Assembly (NCBI GenBank): GCA_037892935.1
Contig: JAYXKI010000001.1
Location: 3,348,001 to 3,412,000, forward strand
DNA from: Phlebopus portentosus
Lineage: Eukaryota; Basidiomycota; Agaricomycetes; Boletales; Boletinellaceae
Reading direction: 5' to 3'
Length of the DNA stretch: 64,000 bases
Both the position numbers and the translations under genes were made by a program. Under the pieces are notes generated by a model. That model saw nothing but the letters and a program-made list of their open reading frames with translations, was not told the origin of the DNA and did no database searches. Shown here in pieces: positions 1 to 11,556 of the stretch (positions are counted from its first letter, which is position 1; the number at the start of each line of letters is the position of its first letter).

Positions 1-434
1 AGTTCTACTGGGTATGCGGGTAGCTAATTGCCTAGTGCCGCTTCGCATTACCAGACTCTCGCCGTCGACCTCCTTAACCCATCGGCTGAATCTGAGAAGA
101 GGAGGCACAAGCTTAAGCGCCTCGTACAATCGCCAAACTCGTATTTCATGGATGTGAAGTGCTCTGGTATGTCTTATTCATAACCCACAGGAGATATCGA
201 GGGTAGAACTGACAGAGCGGCACTGTAAGGCTGCTTTACCATCACAACCGTCTTCTCGCACGCGCAAACCGTCGTCACCTGTGGTTCTTGCGGGATCGTC
301 TTAACCCAACCGACGGGTGGTAGGGCAAGACTCACTGAAGGTGCGTATATGCGACTTCTGCAAGCATAGGGATCTTCGAGTCGTGCTGACTAAACTCGTG
401 TGCTCCAGGCTCCTCGTACCGTAGGAAGAATTGA
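1..434 (+). CDS. RPS27: 40S ribosomal protein eS27 (RPS27), 5' end outside window
   Basis: Small-subunit ribosomal protein with a zinc ribbon. Coding exons seen are 55-166, 230-340 and 409-434, ending at a TGA. The spliced protein starts within [20 protein letters not shown] and ends in SSYRRKN. The four zinc cysteines are visible as DVKCSGC and VTCGSC, and the family block TTVFSHAQT lies between them. The initiating exon, probably just the ATG or a few codons, must lie upstream of base 1, because the sequence before 55 reads as an intron ending in CCAG. Every splice junction keeps the conserved eS27 frame, so the identification is secure; only the start is missing. Confidence 0.96.
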
Positions 435-789
435 GGCGTCTTAGTTCTAGTCTTCTTACCCACTTACGCATCACTCCTGCTGTTGGCAATTGTTTTGTCT
501 GTTTTACGCACCGCATCTTCATCTTTCAGTAACTTACAGGTTTATCGCCTGTCGACTGTGTACTTCCAATGGCCTTCCCACGTCTGGATGAGTAAGACGT
601 CGCAGCGTGGATCTGTGCATATCTTCGGGTGTCTTGACGGATTTGAACGCTGTGTATCCCCATGTCCACCATGTGTCTGCTATAAACTGAGTGATTTGCA
701 CTTCCATTCTCATGCATTTAATCACGAAGAGACTATCGAGATTTATTTTCAAGACAGAATCATCAAGGCAATAGCAACAAATACAAGTA
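435..789. other. Intergenic, convergent gene ends
   Basis: This stretch separates the stop of RPS27 on the plus strand from the stop of the minus-strand chromodomain gene. The open frames here on both strands lack family motifs and overlap one another. I read it as two 3' untranslated regions and see no further gene or RNA. Confidence 0.6.
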
Positions 790-1502
790 TCACTTGTAGA
801 CATTCATTTCACCGGTCTCCTCGTTGTACGTCACGACTTTTTGGCTATGGAACCCGATTTCCAGCTCGGTTATCCGTTGGCGGAAATATGCGACTTCGGC
901 ATCTACAATCTCTTCAGCCAATCTTCAGCAAACCGCCGGCGACTCTGGTCTTACCAATCCACTCCTGCGATGGTTTCAATTCTCCTCTGTAGTGCTTGTC
1001 GATAGAGCCTATCTCGGCCCAAAAGCTAGAAAGTAGCCTCTCGCAACCTCCGTCCAAGTTCTCGAATGGTTGCCAACTAGATGCGTTCTGTAGTCAGGTG
1101 AATTATCACTCTGAGAAGCGAGGACCTTACGAATTGTCATCCGGGCCGTAGCCATACCACTGAGACCAGTTAAGCACGACCGTCATTAGAACTGAAAGTA
1201 AATGTAGCGAACCTGTACGTAATACTCCTGTATGTACAATGTTTCACCCAGTGTTCTACAGGTATATTATAGCTTTGTACTTACATAGCGGGGTATCTGG
1301 CCTCCGCGCAAACGCCTCGCCTTCAGTATAACCTCTACGTGGCATACACAGATATTGAACACACTGAAATATGTAACCACTTATAAGCAAACTTGCACTC
1401 ACCGACGTCGTAGGATTCATCCGACTCTAACGAAGACTGTGAAGCAAGAGGCGACAGTGCCCTCGCTGACCTAGATTTGCTATGGCTTTTTCTCTTTCCC
1501 AT
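790..1502 (-). CDS. Small chromodomain protein (HP1-like chromodomain)
   Basis: A protein of about 145 residues assembled from six exons: 1403-1502, 1285-1334, 1213-1227, 1131-1159, 955-1076 and 790-911. After a basic, Ser-rich head (MGKRKSHSKSRSARALSP) comes a chromodomain: YDVEVILKARRLRGG, EYYVQ, WYGYGPDDNSWQPFENL. Tyr and two Trp sit at the positions of the methyl-lysine cage. The C-terminal part (about 65 residues) continues with DAEVAYFRQRITELEIGF and shows no chromoshadow domain that I recognise. The EYYVQ codons sit on a 15-nt microexon; without it the domain lacks its central strand. Chromodomains of this type bind methylated histone H3. The gene is divergent from MTC1. The family is secure, the exact exon set is good, and the specific ortholog is unknown. 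Confidence 0.82.
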
Positions 1503-1723
1503 AGTGCCAATCACGATGTAAGCGAATAAGGCGGAGAAAAGGCATTGGGTAACGGGGAAGTGAATTTATACTCGGGTGCTGAAACGTAGAACTGCAGTTG
1601 GGGAAGCGGACAAAGCTTCTAAATGCACGTGATGCAAAAGCGGCGACTTGGCGGCTCGCCTCGCATTCCTGCTTTATTAGAAGTAACCACCTTGCTGCTC
1701 AGTGACCGTGCTGTTGTGGTACA
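1503..1723. promoter_or_regulatory. Shared promoter of the chromodomain gene and MTC1
   Basis: Only 221 bases separate the two divergent start codons, so both promoters must lie here. No clear TATA box is placed. The segment holds a CACGTGATG-type motif near 1626, which could be an E-box. Confidence 0.5.
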
Positions 1724-3179
1724 ATGTCCAAATCAAAGTCAAAGGCGGAGGAGGCTCTTCAATTTCTTGATGATCTCGATAATTTGACTCCAGTACCAGG
1801 AGCTCCAGGCTCGAATACGCCGCCAGCCAATTCTACCAACCCGAGTGACCCAGCCGATGTGCTCAAGTTCATTGATGAAATGACGCAGAAGACTTCGGAG
1901 CCTACTCGGCAGACTGCGGCGTCTCTAGAAAGGCCTGCTTCTAGAGCGAGTCTCACTGCGGGCACGGCAAGGAAGGCGGCGGAACGTGTGCGTGTGGGGT
2001 CTCCTGCGCCATCTTCAGCTGGAACTGCTGCCGCGGCGGCACCGAAAGGTGATGCGACATCGAGGTCTTCTACACCCGCGCGACAAGACGCGTCTGCGGA
2101 GAGTGCCGGTGCAATCTCTGCGAGTAAAAGCGGATGGGGCTGGGGAAGCGTTTGGACGAGCGCTAGTGCTGCGTTGCAACAAGCGCGAAGCGTCGTAGAC
2201 GAAGGCGTCAAGCACTTGCCGAAGAGTGACCAAGCGGCGAAGTGGAGAGAGGAAGTTTTGAATAGAGTGCCTCTGAATAAGGAACAGCTCGAGAAGCTAG
2301 GTGCGCAGCTTGATTGTGACTTTTAAGGAGAGTATTGAAAGCTTATGCATTCTAGGCCATGACCTGCGGACTGTTGGATATTCTACTTTAACGGATCTTT
2401 TAAATGTCGTCGCGCCGCCGATTTCCGAGCATGAGGTCATTCAAGTATGGTCGAGTCATGATATGGAGGGTTTCGAGGGCGTTGAAGCGTTGATCTATAA
2501 GGCACTGGCAAGAGTTCGTGGCCTTCGCATTTGTTCGAATTTCACATCCCTATTCTAAAATTATCTTCAAAAGGTGATGGAGCAAGTTGAGGGTGGAGAC
2601 CTTGTAGTAAACAAAGGTCACGAATCAAAGCCCCGTGAATCAACGTCTCAACGGAATATGAACGCTGTAGAAGGACTTGAAACTGCATTCCGATTGGCAG
2701 AGGTGAATCGTCACCGAATAAATACTACTATTTTCATCCTTACTCATTCCGTGTTTGCGCAGGCGAATATTGAGGAGCTAGCCAGGTCGAATCCCAAGAT
2801 TGAACCTAAGCAATCGACCGCTCAAATCCCTACCGCCTACTCTTCCGTTTTCATGAGGATACAGCCGTTCTATATCTCGTTGCCGATTCCTGGAGCAAAG
2901 ATCTCGGAAAAGTCGCCAGCCGAATTAACGCATCTTCAGTTCCTACTATACCTCTCTGATCCAGAGCATCAGTTAACTCACTCGACTGTGACGCAGGTTA
3001 TCCCTGCGAAATGGATCGATCACTGGGAGACGCAAGAGTGGGTGGAGGATGTAGTCGCCGAGGCATTAAGGACTGGTCTTGAGACTGTTGGCCAGGAGTA
3101 CATCGTTTCGCGCATGGGTTGGATCAAGGAAGGAACATCAGGTAGAGGTACTCCGGATAAGCAGGAGGAAACGAAATGA
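1724..3179 (+). CDS. MTC1: Maintenance of telomere capping protein 1-like (Mtc1, DUF5427)
   Basis: Three exons, split at GTGCGC..TCTAG and GTTCGT..AAAAG, give a protein of about 450 residues. The N-terminus is low-complexity with the repeated motif ALQFLDDLDNL / VLKFIDEMTQ. The conserved centre has GWGWGSVWTSASAALQQAR, then LRTVGYSTLTDLLNVVAPPI. The C-terminus holds PFYISLPIPG and WVEDVVAEALRTGLETVGQ. These blocks are typical of fungal Mtc1 proteins, linked in yeast genetics to telomere capping and to membrane traffic; the biochemical role is not established. A non-AUG or in-frame upstream start is unlikely because the ATG at 1724 gives the conserved SKSKAEEALQFLDDL head. Confidence 0.85.
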
Positions 3180-3366
3180 ACGACACGGAATGACATGAGC
3201 GGATGATTCCCTTTTGCTTGCATCTTCTCTTTTATAGCCTCTTGTATTTATTTTCTTCCCAGGAGTCATGTAATTCAAGGCCTCTCTCTCATTATTGAAG
3301 GGTCAATAACAGTGTACTGGATCAATTGTATGCTACAATACAGATGCCTCTGGTCAAAATAAGCAA

Positions 3367-4196
3367 CTACATCGATGACAACTCTGTCTCTCTCCTCGTC
3401 AGATCGTTGATCTCCGCTTCCAACGCAGAGTTCGCGAGTTCGATTTGCAGAACGTTTGAAATCAACTCCGTCCAGCGTGTCTCAAGCGACGTGAGCTGAG
3501 CTCCTAACTTCGTCTGAGGAAGAAATCTGAGTTCCCGGATTGTAATGGAGCTCTCAAGAGAACAGACCTGAAACTGCTTTCGTTCTCTATTCACGTCAGT
3601 CGTTCGGTTTCTCAAGTCCTCCAATGCCTTCTCCAACTCTTTCGCAGTATGCTCCATTAGATAGTTTTGTACTTTCCACGCGTTCACACCATACGTCTGA
3701 AGAAGCGCGATGTTATTTTGTCTTAGACGATGGAAGTCAGATATCACAGACAATCAAAAGAGTGTAGAGATAACTAATTACCGAATTCTCTGGTGCTCTA
3801 GCTGAGATTTTGCGTTCTTGAGAGCCGCTTGCCAATCTTCATCTGTGGCAGGTGTCTTGGTTGGCGCAGGTAGCTGGTAACGTACGGTATCCAGCGGTGG
3901 TATAGGCTGATGCGATTCTACGCGTTCCAGTTCAGCTTTTAAAAGTGGATTTCTCTAAATAAAGTTTATGAGTGCATTGCACGTTGGACAGCCTCTGAAG
4001 GAAAATTATTCACAGAGAAGAGTTCTAATGGAGGGGGCACCTTTGGATGAAGCGTTTGTGGAATATTTCGGCTTTCTCCAGCGAGTTCTGCTTCGATTTT
4101 TTGTTTTAGTGTCGGATGAACATCGAGGTCATTATCATAATATGGCAAAGAGTCGAATATTTCTAGTTGTTGGTCGTTGTCTGTCCCAATAGACAT
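3367..4196 (-). CDS. Pre-mRNA-splicing factor SPF27 / BCAS2 (Cwf7)
   Basis: Core subunit of the Prp19/NineTeen complex of the spliceosome. Four exons read from MSIGTDNDQQLEIFDSLPYY through RNPLLKAELERVESHQPIPP, RYQLPAP, then NNIALLQTYGVNAWKVQNYL, and end in a coiled-coil tail RRETELSSM. The DSLPYYD head, the RYxLPAP motif and the LLQxYGxNAWK block identify the BCAS2/SPF27 family; length of about 215-220 residues is normal. I chose the ATG at 4196 over an in-frame ATG at 4265 because conservation begins there. It is divergent from the NDUFS3 gene, only 129 bases away. Confidence 0.92.
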
Positions 4197-4325
4197 AGCG
4201 ATGGGTCGGTCTAAACAAAGTTGAAGTAAGAGGTCAGAGGAAAGCCAATGGATCGCCTTTCCCACGAATACAAGTTATCCCTCATCTCCATTCCAGGATC
4301 TCACCACCAACCTTCACCGGCAACC
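4197..4325. promoter_or_regulatory. Very short shared promoter, SPF27 and NDUFS3
   Basis: 129 bases between two divergent start codons, the shortest promoter in the window. It is C/T-rich toward the NDUFS3 start, as in many fungal leaders. No TATA box is evident. Confidence 0.5.
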
Positions 4326-5484
4326 ATGGCGTCGAGAAGCGTCCCGAGGATAGCGGCGCTCTTGCGCTCGTCTCGAACAGCTAGTGCTGTCGTTCGACCT
4401 CGTACTGGACGCTTGATGAGCAAGTCTGCTCGTGCTCAAGGTTCGTAGAATCGGGCTTCACCGCGTAGACAACTAAATATCTGGCACTTCTCCAGCATCG
4501 GATCCGCCATTCAGCGAACCAACTTCGCCAAATCCTACACTCACTCGCTATGCGCAGACGACCGAAGCATTGCACCATTATGGCTCATACATCATGCAGT
4601 CTCTGCCAAAATTTATCCAGCAGTTCTCCGTCCTCAAGGATGAACTGACGTTACACATATGTCCCTCCGGTGTCGTTCCCGTGCTTACTTTCCTGCGCGA
4701 TCATGCCCAGTGTCAGTTCAAGAGCGTAATGGACATTACAGCTGTTGATTTCCCGGAGAAGGATAAGCGTTTTGAGGTGGTGTATAATCTGTTGAGCTAT
4801 AAGTATGCGGGGAGGATCCGAGTGAAGACCTATGCTGGAGAGGCGGATGCGATTCCGAGTGCAGCATCTGTGTTCCGGGGAGCGGACTGGCGAGTTACCA
4901 GCGTTGAATGCTCTGGATCCACGGACGCTGACTTTCTGTGCGATAGGTACGAACGTGAAACATGGGATTTATTTGGCGTCTTCTTCACAGAACACCCTGA
5001 CTTGTAAGGCTTTCTTTTCTTGTCGCGTACGTTCCGTTGCTGAAAAGTACGTCAAGGCGCCGTATTTTAACTGACTACGGTTCGGTCGTCGACACTGTCG
5101 CTACATTCTCACTGCTCATCTATTTCATTGTTGTTCCCTTGTAGGCTTTGAAGGACATCCTTTGCGGAAAGACTTCCCATTGACGGTGAGCAATCTGCTC
5201 TTCACTTAAATTTACCTTATTTATTCCTTTTCTCCAAAGGGATACACCGAAGTACGCTATGACGAGGAGCGGAAACGTGTGGTATATGAACCTTTGCAGC
5301 TCACTCAAGCATTTCGGTAAGGCTTTAAGCCTCCGTGGCATTGTCATTTACTCATAAAGCTGGCAGGAACTTCGAGTCGTCTTCTCCATGGGAGATGGTG
5401 GGTGATGGTACCCCTGCAAATCGCCCAGATGATCTCAAGCCGTTACCACCGCCACCACCACCACCGCAAGATCAAAAGAAGTGA
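4326..5484 (+). CDS. NADH:ubiquinone oxidoreductase 30-kDa subunit (NDUFS3/NuoC-like), mitochondrial
   Basis: Matrix-arm subunit of respiratory complex I. An Arg/Ser-rich mitochondrial presequence (MASRSVPRIAALLRSSRTAS) precedes the NuoC domain: VMDITAVDFPEKDKRFEVVY, then the family signature [38 protein letters not shown] and GYTEVRYDEERKRVVYEPL. The C-terminus is a poly-proline stretch followed by QDQKK. The RRILTDYG codons come from a 23-nt microexon at 5057-5079, flanked by introns of 53 and 65 nt; without it the conserved signature is broken. The other introns begin at about 4440, 5173 and 5318. Identification is certain and the start codon fits the presequence. Confidence 0.95.
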
Positions 5485-5938
5485 TGATAGCATAGCCCCT
5501 GAAACGTATCGTGGCACCCGCTTGGTGCTTAGCATTAGATACGAATGCAATTTATTTCTTCATTCATTCTGTTGCTTCGAGCGAGATAATTGAATTGATA
5601 AGCGCAGTGCGCTGAAACGATTGAGTGATCTTCCGACAAAGTTACGTAAGCGTATTCAGAAAGAAGCGTGAAGTCGACTCGTTGAATCCTCTTCGAGTTT
5701 ACGCCGGGGCCACCTCCCCTTTCGTACCCTTTTATCCGGACTACCAGTGCTACCTTCTGCAGCACACAGTCCGCACAATATACACAAGGTATGTCTCCCG
5801 TTCGTTATACGAGGAAGGACTGGTTGTTGACGAGTGTATTGTATTGCAAACAAAAATGTGTTGACCTCGCGTTGGCACGCAATCATTATATACACAGTCA
5901 CAATCAACATAATTTCCGCAGCGTCCTCTGACGCGTGT
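5485..5938. other. Intergenic region and likely 5' leader of the next gene
   Basis: No conserved coding signal. A possible leader intron (GTATGTCT near 5789 to CCGCAG ending at 5920) lies just before the start at 5939. Short open frames here show no family motif. Confidence 0.5.
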
Positions 5939-8900
5939 ATGGAGAACAACGATACAGACTCAACTGCCACGTCCGTCGCTCCCCAAGGAACCGACAAAGT
6001 CGAGCGGAACTCACAGCCAACATCGGTTACTGACAAGCCAACTGACCCTGTTTCGGCGCCAGCTAGCGGAGCTGGTCACGAGGACGCAGCAGCGGCAAAA
6101 GAAGGCTCAACAGAGGCCAGAGATTCTGCAGAGTCGCAGCCCGGAAGTCGGGACGTGACGCTAGTCGAGGCGAAACCCGTGGGCTCAGTTTCGACCAGTG
6201 CAACGCAAAGTTACGTACCACCTGTGAAGAGGTTCAGTGCAGTAAACATCAACAAGAAGTTTCTGCAGAAGAACCAGACTTCTACAACAGCCAGCGGTGG
6301 TACTTCTTCTGGTCCATCTGGTAGCAAGCAAGCTGGGACTATAGGTTCGTGCACATACGATTACAATGACTAACTTTAGCTGATTTTGTTAACTATTTTG
6401 ATTCGATACGGAAATAGCGCGGCCTGCGCCCCAGTCGGCTCATTCACATTCTCGTTTGATCACAACGAAGTTAACGGCATCGCCTTTATCTTCATCTCCT
6501 GCACAAGGATGGTCTCGACCGAGTTCTGTCACGCCTCCGGCGCCGTCTCCCGCGAATGCATCCGGACCGACGAAGGGCACTGCGCCCGCCATTGTACCCA
6601 TTGGAAGCCACAGTGTTCCTCATATTGCTCCCGGAAGCAGAATTATACAGCCTCAGGTGATAAAGCAAAAGTCGGATGGTTCTGGACGACCGGCGTGGAG
6701 GAGCGTGCAACCCGGATCAGCCGCTTCTGCCATTCAAGCTCAGATGGAGTTCCCAACTGCAGCTGAGGCTGCACAGAGTACGCTCTGCGCTTATATTCTT
6801 TATGGAAACTTGCTAACAAATGCTGCAGGCCGTCTAACAAGACTTTCGGAGGTGAAAGCAACATCAGACTCGTCTGATGCTCATAAGCAAGCTATGAGCG
6901 AGTCGGCTGATGCATTCCGTGGAGTACACTTGGATCCAAATGCACACCATTGGGATGAGGTCAGCATGCAGTTCCTCGCATAGAAGTTTATTTCTGAAGT
7001 TATCTTTACGCATAGATGGAGGAGGAAGATAACGATGATTTCTTAGGAGATGTCATCGAATTTGGTGATGGTCGGCAGTACACCATTCATGTTTCCGAGG
7101 ACACCAAGGGCGTTGCCAAAGGTCTGGAGGACGAAGGCTCCGTCAGTAAAGAAGACCGTTTCGTAGATGATTTCGACCGAAGCTGGCCCAAATCTCGCAC
7201 GGCGCCTAGTAGGGACGAACTGAGTCAACGCGGTCGCGCCTCTCGATCAGAGACGTCATCAAACTTTTCTGCCCACTCTCCTGTCTCCATGCGTGACGGC
7301 ATGCAATCTCGTGTACTGTTCAACGAACGATCTAATCGGATGGAGCCTATTGCTTCGGGTAGACCTGCTACCAGCTCTTATGGTCCTTCTCGTGGTCCGC
7401 AGATATTCAGAGACAGGCTCGACGGGCCAGTAAAGTTTCACAGTAACAGGATTGAGCGAGATGCTCCTCCGCACACTGCATTTCAAAGGCCGCACGAGTC
7501 GCCTTGGAATCATCCACAAGGTCCCGATCAGCATGCACGAGACCTTCGGGAGTTGAAAGCAGAGTCGCCTAGTTCCTATTTCCATAGTGAGCATCATGAC
7601 CGAAAAGGGAGGTCTGAATGGTCTTCTGGTCGATCTCGTGGTGGTCCATCACCGAATGGTCGGGCCTTCAGCAGCCGGGAGCGTTCTACTTCTCGATCTG
7701 TGAATGGTGCGCCATCTATTGCGAGTAGCGATGGGCATAGCAGCAAATACGCACCTTCAATACGTGATCAACACAGAGGGCCTCCCTCTCCCGGTCACTT
7801 CAGAGACGCAGATCATCAGTTGGCCCCTCATCTAGCGCACCCTCGATCCTTCGCTCATCCTGAGAAATCTCCTGATATACGAACCGGTGTACACCGGGAA
7901 CCAGCTTCAGAAGCTGGCTCGAGAGAGCAAGATCAGCCACAACAGGGATCACATAGTCCAACTCACGACGCGGCGGCTTCGTCGATTCCCCCAAATGATA
8001 TAGAAGCTTTACGCAAAGCTTACCTTGCTGAAAGTGCCGAGCGAGCAAAGAAACGCCGTCAGCACGAGGAGGAGGAACGCATGAAGGCTCAGGAGCGAGC
8101 TAGGAAAAAGGCTGCTGAATTAGAAGCAAAGATGGTTGCTGCAAAAGCTGTGGAAGCATCTAAGAGTGCACCGCAGTCAAGTGAGACCCCGGATGGTGCC
8201 ATCCCTAAATCGACAGTCGAGGAGAGCAAACAGAAGCCGACAGAGGTTTGCTATTCTTTCTTCTTCTTGTGCCTGACTAAACCGATCTCTCTTCTTTCCC
8301 ATTTCTTCCAGGCTGAAGTTCTTCGGGTCATTGAGGGAGCGATAAATTCTGCTGTATCTTCTGAAATTCCGTCGACAGGAAAGCTGACTGAACCCCGCCG
8401 GGAAGAATCTGATGGCCAAAAATCATCCTTTGCGAAGGCTCTGTTCCGTGGAGATGGCGATCGTTCTGTTCCTTCTCGAGATGCGCAAGAAGCGAGTCAG
8501 CCTAAACGCCCTCAGGCAACGGCAACAAAGGCTGATCAAGTAGATTCATGGAGAGCGAGGTCCAAACCGCCCGTGCTTCCAGTCGAAAACTCGCAGAACG
8601 ATATTTCTCAGGAATCAGCCGTCTCTGTAATCCCTGACGTGCGCGCCTTCGATATCCAGCCCGACGAGAGTACGGAGGTGATTGAGTTCAACGACATGAG
8701 TCGATTGGCAACAGAGAGGACTCAGAAATTAGTGCCAGATGCTCATTCGACAGATTCGAAATCGGCTCAGCCTGTTGCGAACGAGGTCTGCAGTGCGTCT
8801 GTAAGTCCTCAAAAGTCAGAACAAGATACCTGGCGTAAGGGGGATCCCGCGTCACGCCGAACTTATCCTGCAACAACGGGTAATGGATTAGGGGATGGAT

Positions 8901-11335
8901 CTCAGCAGAGAACGTTTGCTGACGGTCCCAGACCTAGATCTGGTTCAAATGCGAATGATGAAGCAGCTGCGCAGCGCGCGCTGATCCAAGGGCATTCAAA
9001 AACGTCGGCGTTTCAGGCAAATGGCTTTGTTCCTCCGTCAACGTCGAACCAACTTTCACATCCATCTTCGCCCGGTGCTCCCAGGTTTAGTCGGCCACCT
9101 AATGCTCCCTATCGCGAGGCGCCTTTATCTGCACTGGACGACACGATGTCGCGTATTAAGGGCGCATTGGACGTAATGCACACTGTTCATGACCATAACG
9201 ACAGGGAATCCAGTAGCGCGTCGACTGTGCGTCTTCCAACTCCGAACTCAAGTCCACTGAAGCCCTCTAAATGGCTGCCGCCTGCTCTTCGTATGTCTGG
9301 TATGATTTCTGGTCAGAAGCGCACTGATACATTTGAGCCCACACATCCTGAGCCTCCGCGAAGTCCTGCTCCTCCTAGCAATAACCTGGTGATCCGGTTA
9401 CCTAAGTCTTGCCGTCGCATTGAGCCGTTGACGAAGAGGCAGATGAATTACCAGAAGTATTTTGGTCCAGTGCGGTGGGAGATTCTATCATTCGAACCTC
9501 CCGTAGAAGGTATGACGAAGAGAAGCTTGTCGGTGAATGATGTCCTCTTCAAGAAGCCTCAGGGTCCATTCAAGACGAGGAAATACCGTGTTTCATTACC
9601 AAAATCCAAAGCAACTCCTAGACAACTTTCCGCGAGTGGAATTCAGAGGAGCAGTAGTGGCATCTCTTTGACGACAACTGAAGTGGCAAATTTCAGGGAC
9701 TTAAGTTGGCACGCGGCTTCAGCTATTGCTAGCGCCGAAAGCACGAGTAGTTCTCAAAATACTGTTGCGCCGACCCTCGACGTTACGAGCCGATCTCCCC
9801 CTCCAGAGCTAGTATCCAAGTCCGAGCGTCCTCCAACAATATCTGGAGTTACGAGCAAACCTAGGTCATCGTCAAGATCAATCGATGTGACTGATGTTGC
9901 CTTTTATCGGGATGCTCGAGGACAAAGGGATAGTAAGGCTGCGATTCCTACGGTCACTTTTACGGTTAGCAGTGAGATTGAAGCTCAAAGCGATGGATCT
10001 CCGTCGAGCAAGACTCCAATTCTTTCCACAGACGTGTCAAAGTCATCGCCTGGCACCGTCTCTGGCGTATCTTCGTCAGAGGTCAAGACCACGCCGCTCC
10101 CGTATCCGAATTCTTCTATGGCTCCATCATCCAGTACAGGACTGTCTTCTTCCGTTGCAACTTCACCACAGTACGAGTCCCGGCCGGTGTCCGGTGTAAA
10201 AATCAAGGGCTCCGATCAACAGGTATTTAACTTTTGTTCAATTATGCTAGCGTGTTTGACGCTCAATTTTGTCTAGATCGATCCTTTCTTGCAGAGGCAA
10301 CCGGCAACACCTCCTCCTCAGAATACGCCCTCATCTTGGTCGAAGTCGCCTTCGCGTGCTCCTGATCCCGAGCATCTGAAGGCTGTCTGGTCGCAGGCAC
10401 CTGATAGCGACTCTGTCCCGGCGATCAATTCGTTGAAGAACATTGCGGATGACCTTCCTGCTGTACCATTCACACTCCACGAGGTGAAGTCGGAAGGAGG
10501 CACACCTCCTCCCGCACCTCCTGGTCCCGTCGTGCCACCAACAAGAATGTCTGCTTCCGAGGTCACAAGGGCGTTTCAAACTGTTCCTTCCGGACCTTCG
10601 AACGGAGTTGGTTCAACTACGCTGCGGAATAACCAGATTCCCTCGAATTTGAGCTCCCCTATGAGTACACAGAGAGCTCTGAAGCCACCAACCATCGGGT
10701 TGCCACCTCCACCTTCCATCAATGCCAGTGCTTCTCGTCCACCTTACATGGGCTTTCCAACCGCAACGACCAATCACTCTCCGAGTCCGCCGACCTTGGT
10801 ATATTCACACATCTTACCTAATGGGATTGGAGGTTCTCCTGTTAGTTCGCCTTATGGCCAACCCATGTGGGTGCCAGTCATACAGCAGGGCGCGCAAATG
10901 ATTAGGACGCAATCTTCGTCGCCGTACAGTCCGTCGCTCATGCCTTATTCCATACCTGCTGCACAAAACGGCATGTACCCTCAAAGCAATATGCTAAATT
11001 CGCAATCATCACCGGCTGCGTATTCCAGTGCTCCTGTCCCGCCTCAGATGATGGTCAGTCCCGTTTTGCCCCATGCAACCGCCGCTCCTCCGAATCCGAT
11101 GTATCCGGGCAGTCCCATGGTCGTGCATGTCGCGCCTCCGGGTACAAGTCCTCAGGCCCGGCCTCCCTACCCACCGGGTCCAGTCGGAATGGGTAGAGCT
11201 TCTTTGCCTGTTCAGAACCCAATGGACCCTCGTTCCCAGCCTGCCCCTGGTCCCCCGACAGCTCCACCGTCTCGTTTTCCTGTTCATAATCCTGGGTACA
11301 CTCCTGTTTCTCAGACATTCACTCGGCATTGGTGA
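5939..11335 (+). CDS. Large, mostly disordered conserved fungal protein, function unknown
   Basis: About 1,690 residues from six or seven exons; introns start near 6345, 6780, 6961 and 10223, and 8246-8311 is an open 66-nt stretch that looks like an intron. I do not recognise a named family. Islands that look conserved are YVPPVKRFSAVNINKKFLQK near residue 100, NDDFLGDVIEFGDGRQYTI near 320, a charged helix (ERAKKRRQHEEEERMKAQER) near 650, LPKSCRRIEPLTKRQMNYQK near 1100, and HLKAVWSQAP near 1380. The rest is Ser/Pro/Gln-rich, and the last 250 residues are very Pro-rich with Met, like RNA-granule or translation factors. A role in RNA binding or translation would be a guess. The gene is convergent with the succinyl-CoA ligase gene. 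Confidence 0.75.
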
Positions 11336-11556
11336 GTAGTTTCTAGTGTTGTTTGTTGCATCTGGTACAATACTACTTTATTCTTGCATTCTGACATCCG
11401 CATTCATCATTTTGTAATTGTTATGCATTTCTCAATTGTTCTTGATCCTAATGTGATCACTTAACCTGATTCTTCATGGTCGTCACGGTGTGATGCGAGT
11501 TGAAATGCCTAATTCGCACGGAATTACAGAGATTCTGCCGAAGTATACATGGTAAA

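Noticed and set aside
4197..4265. Upstream in-frame ATG for SPF27 at 4265
   Set aside because: The added residues are not conserved and would overlap the NDUFS3 promoter; conservation begins at 4196.
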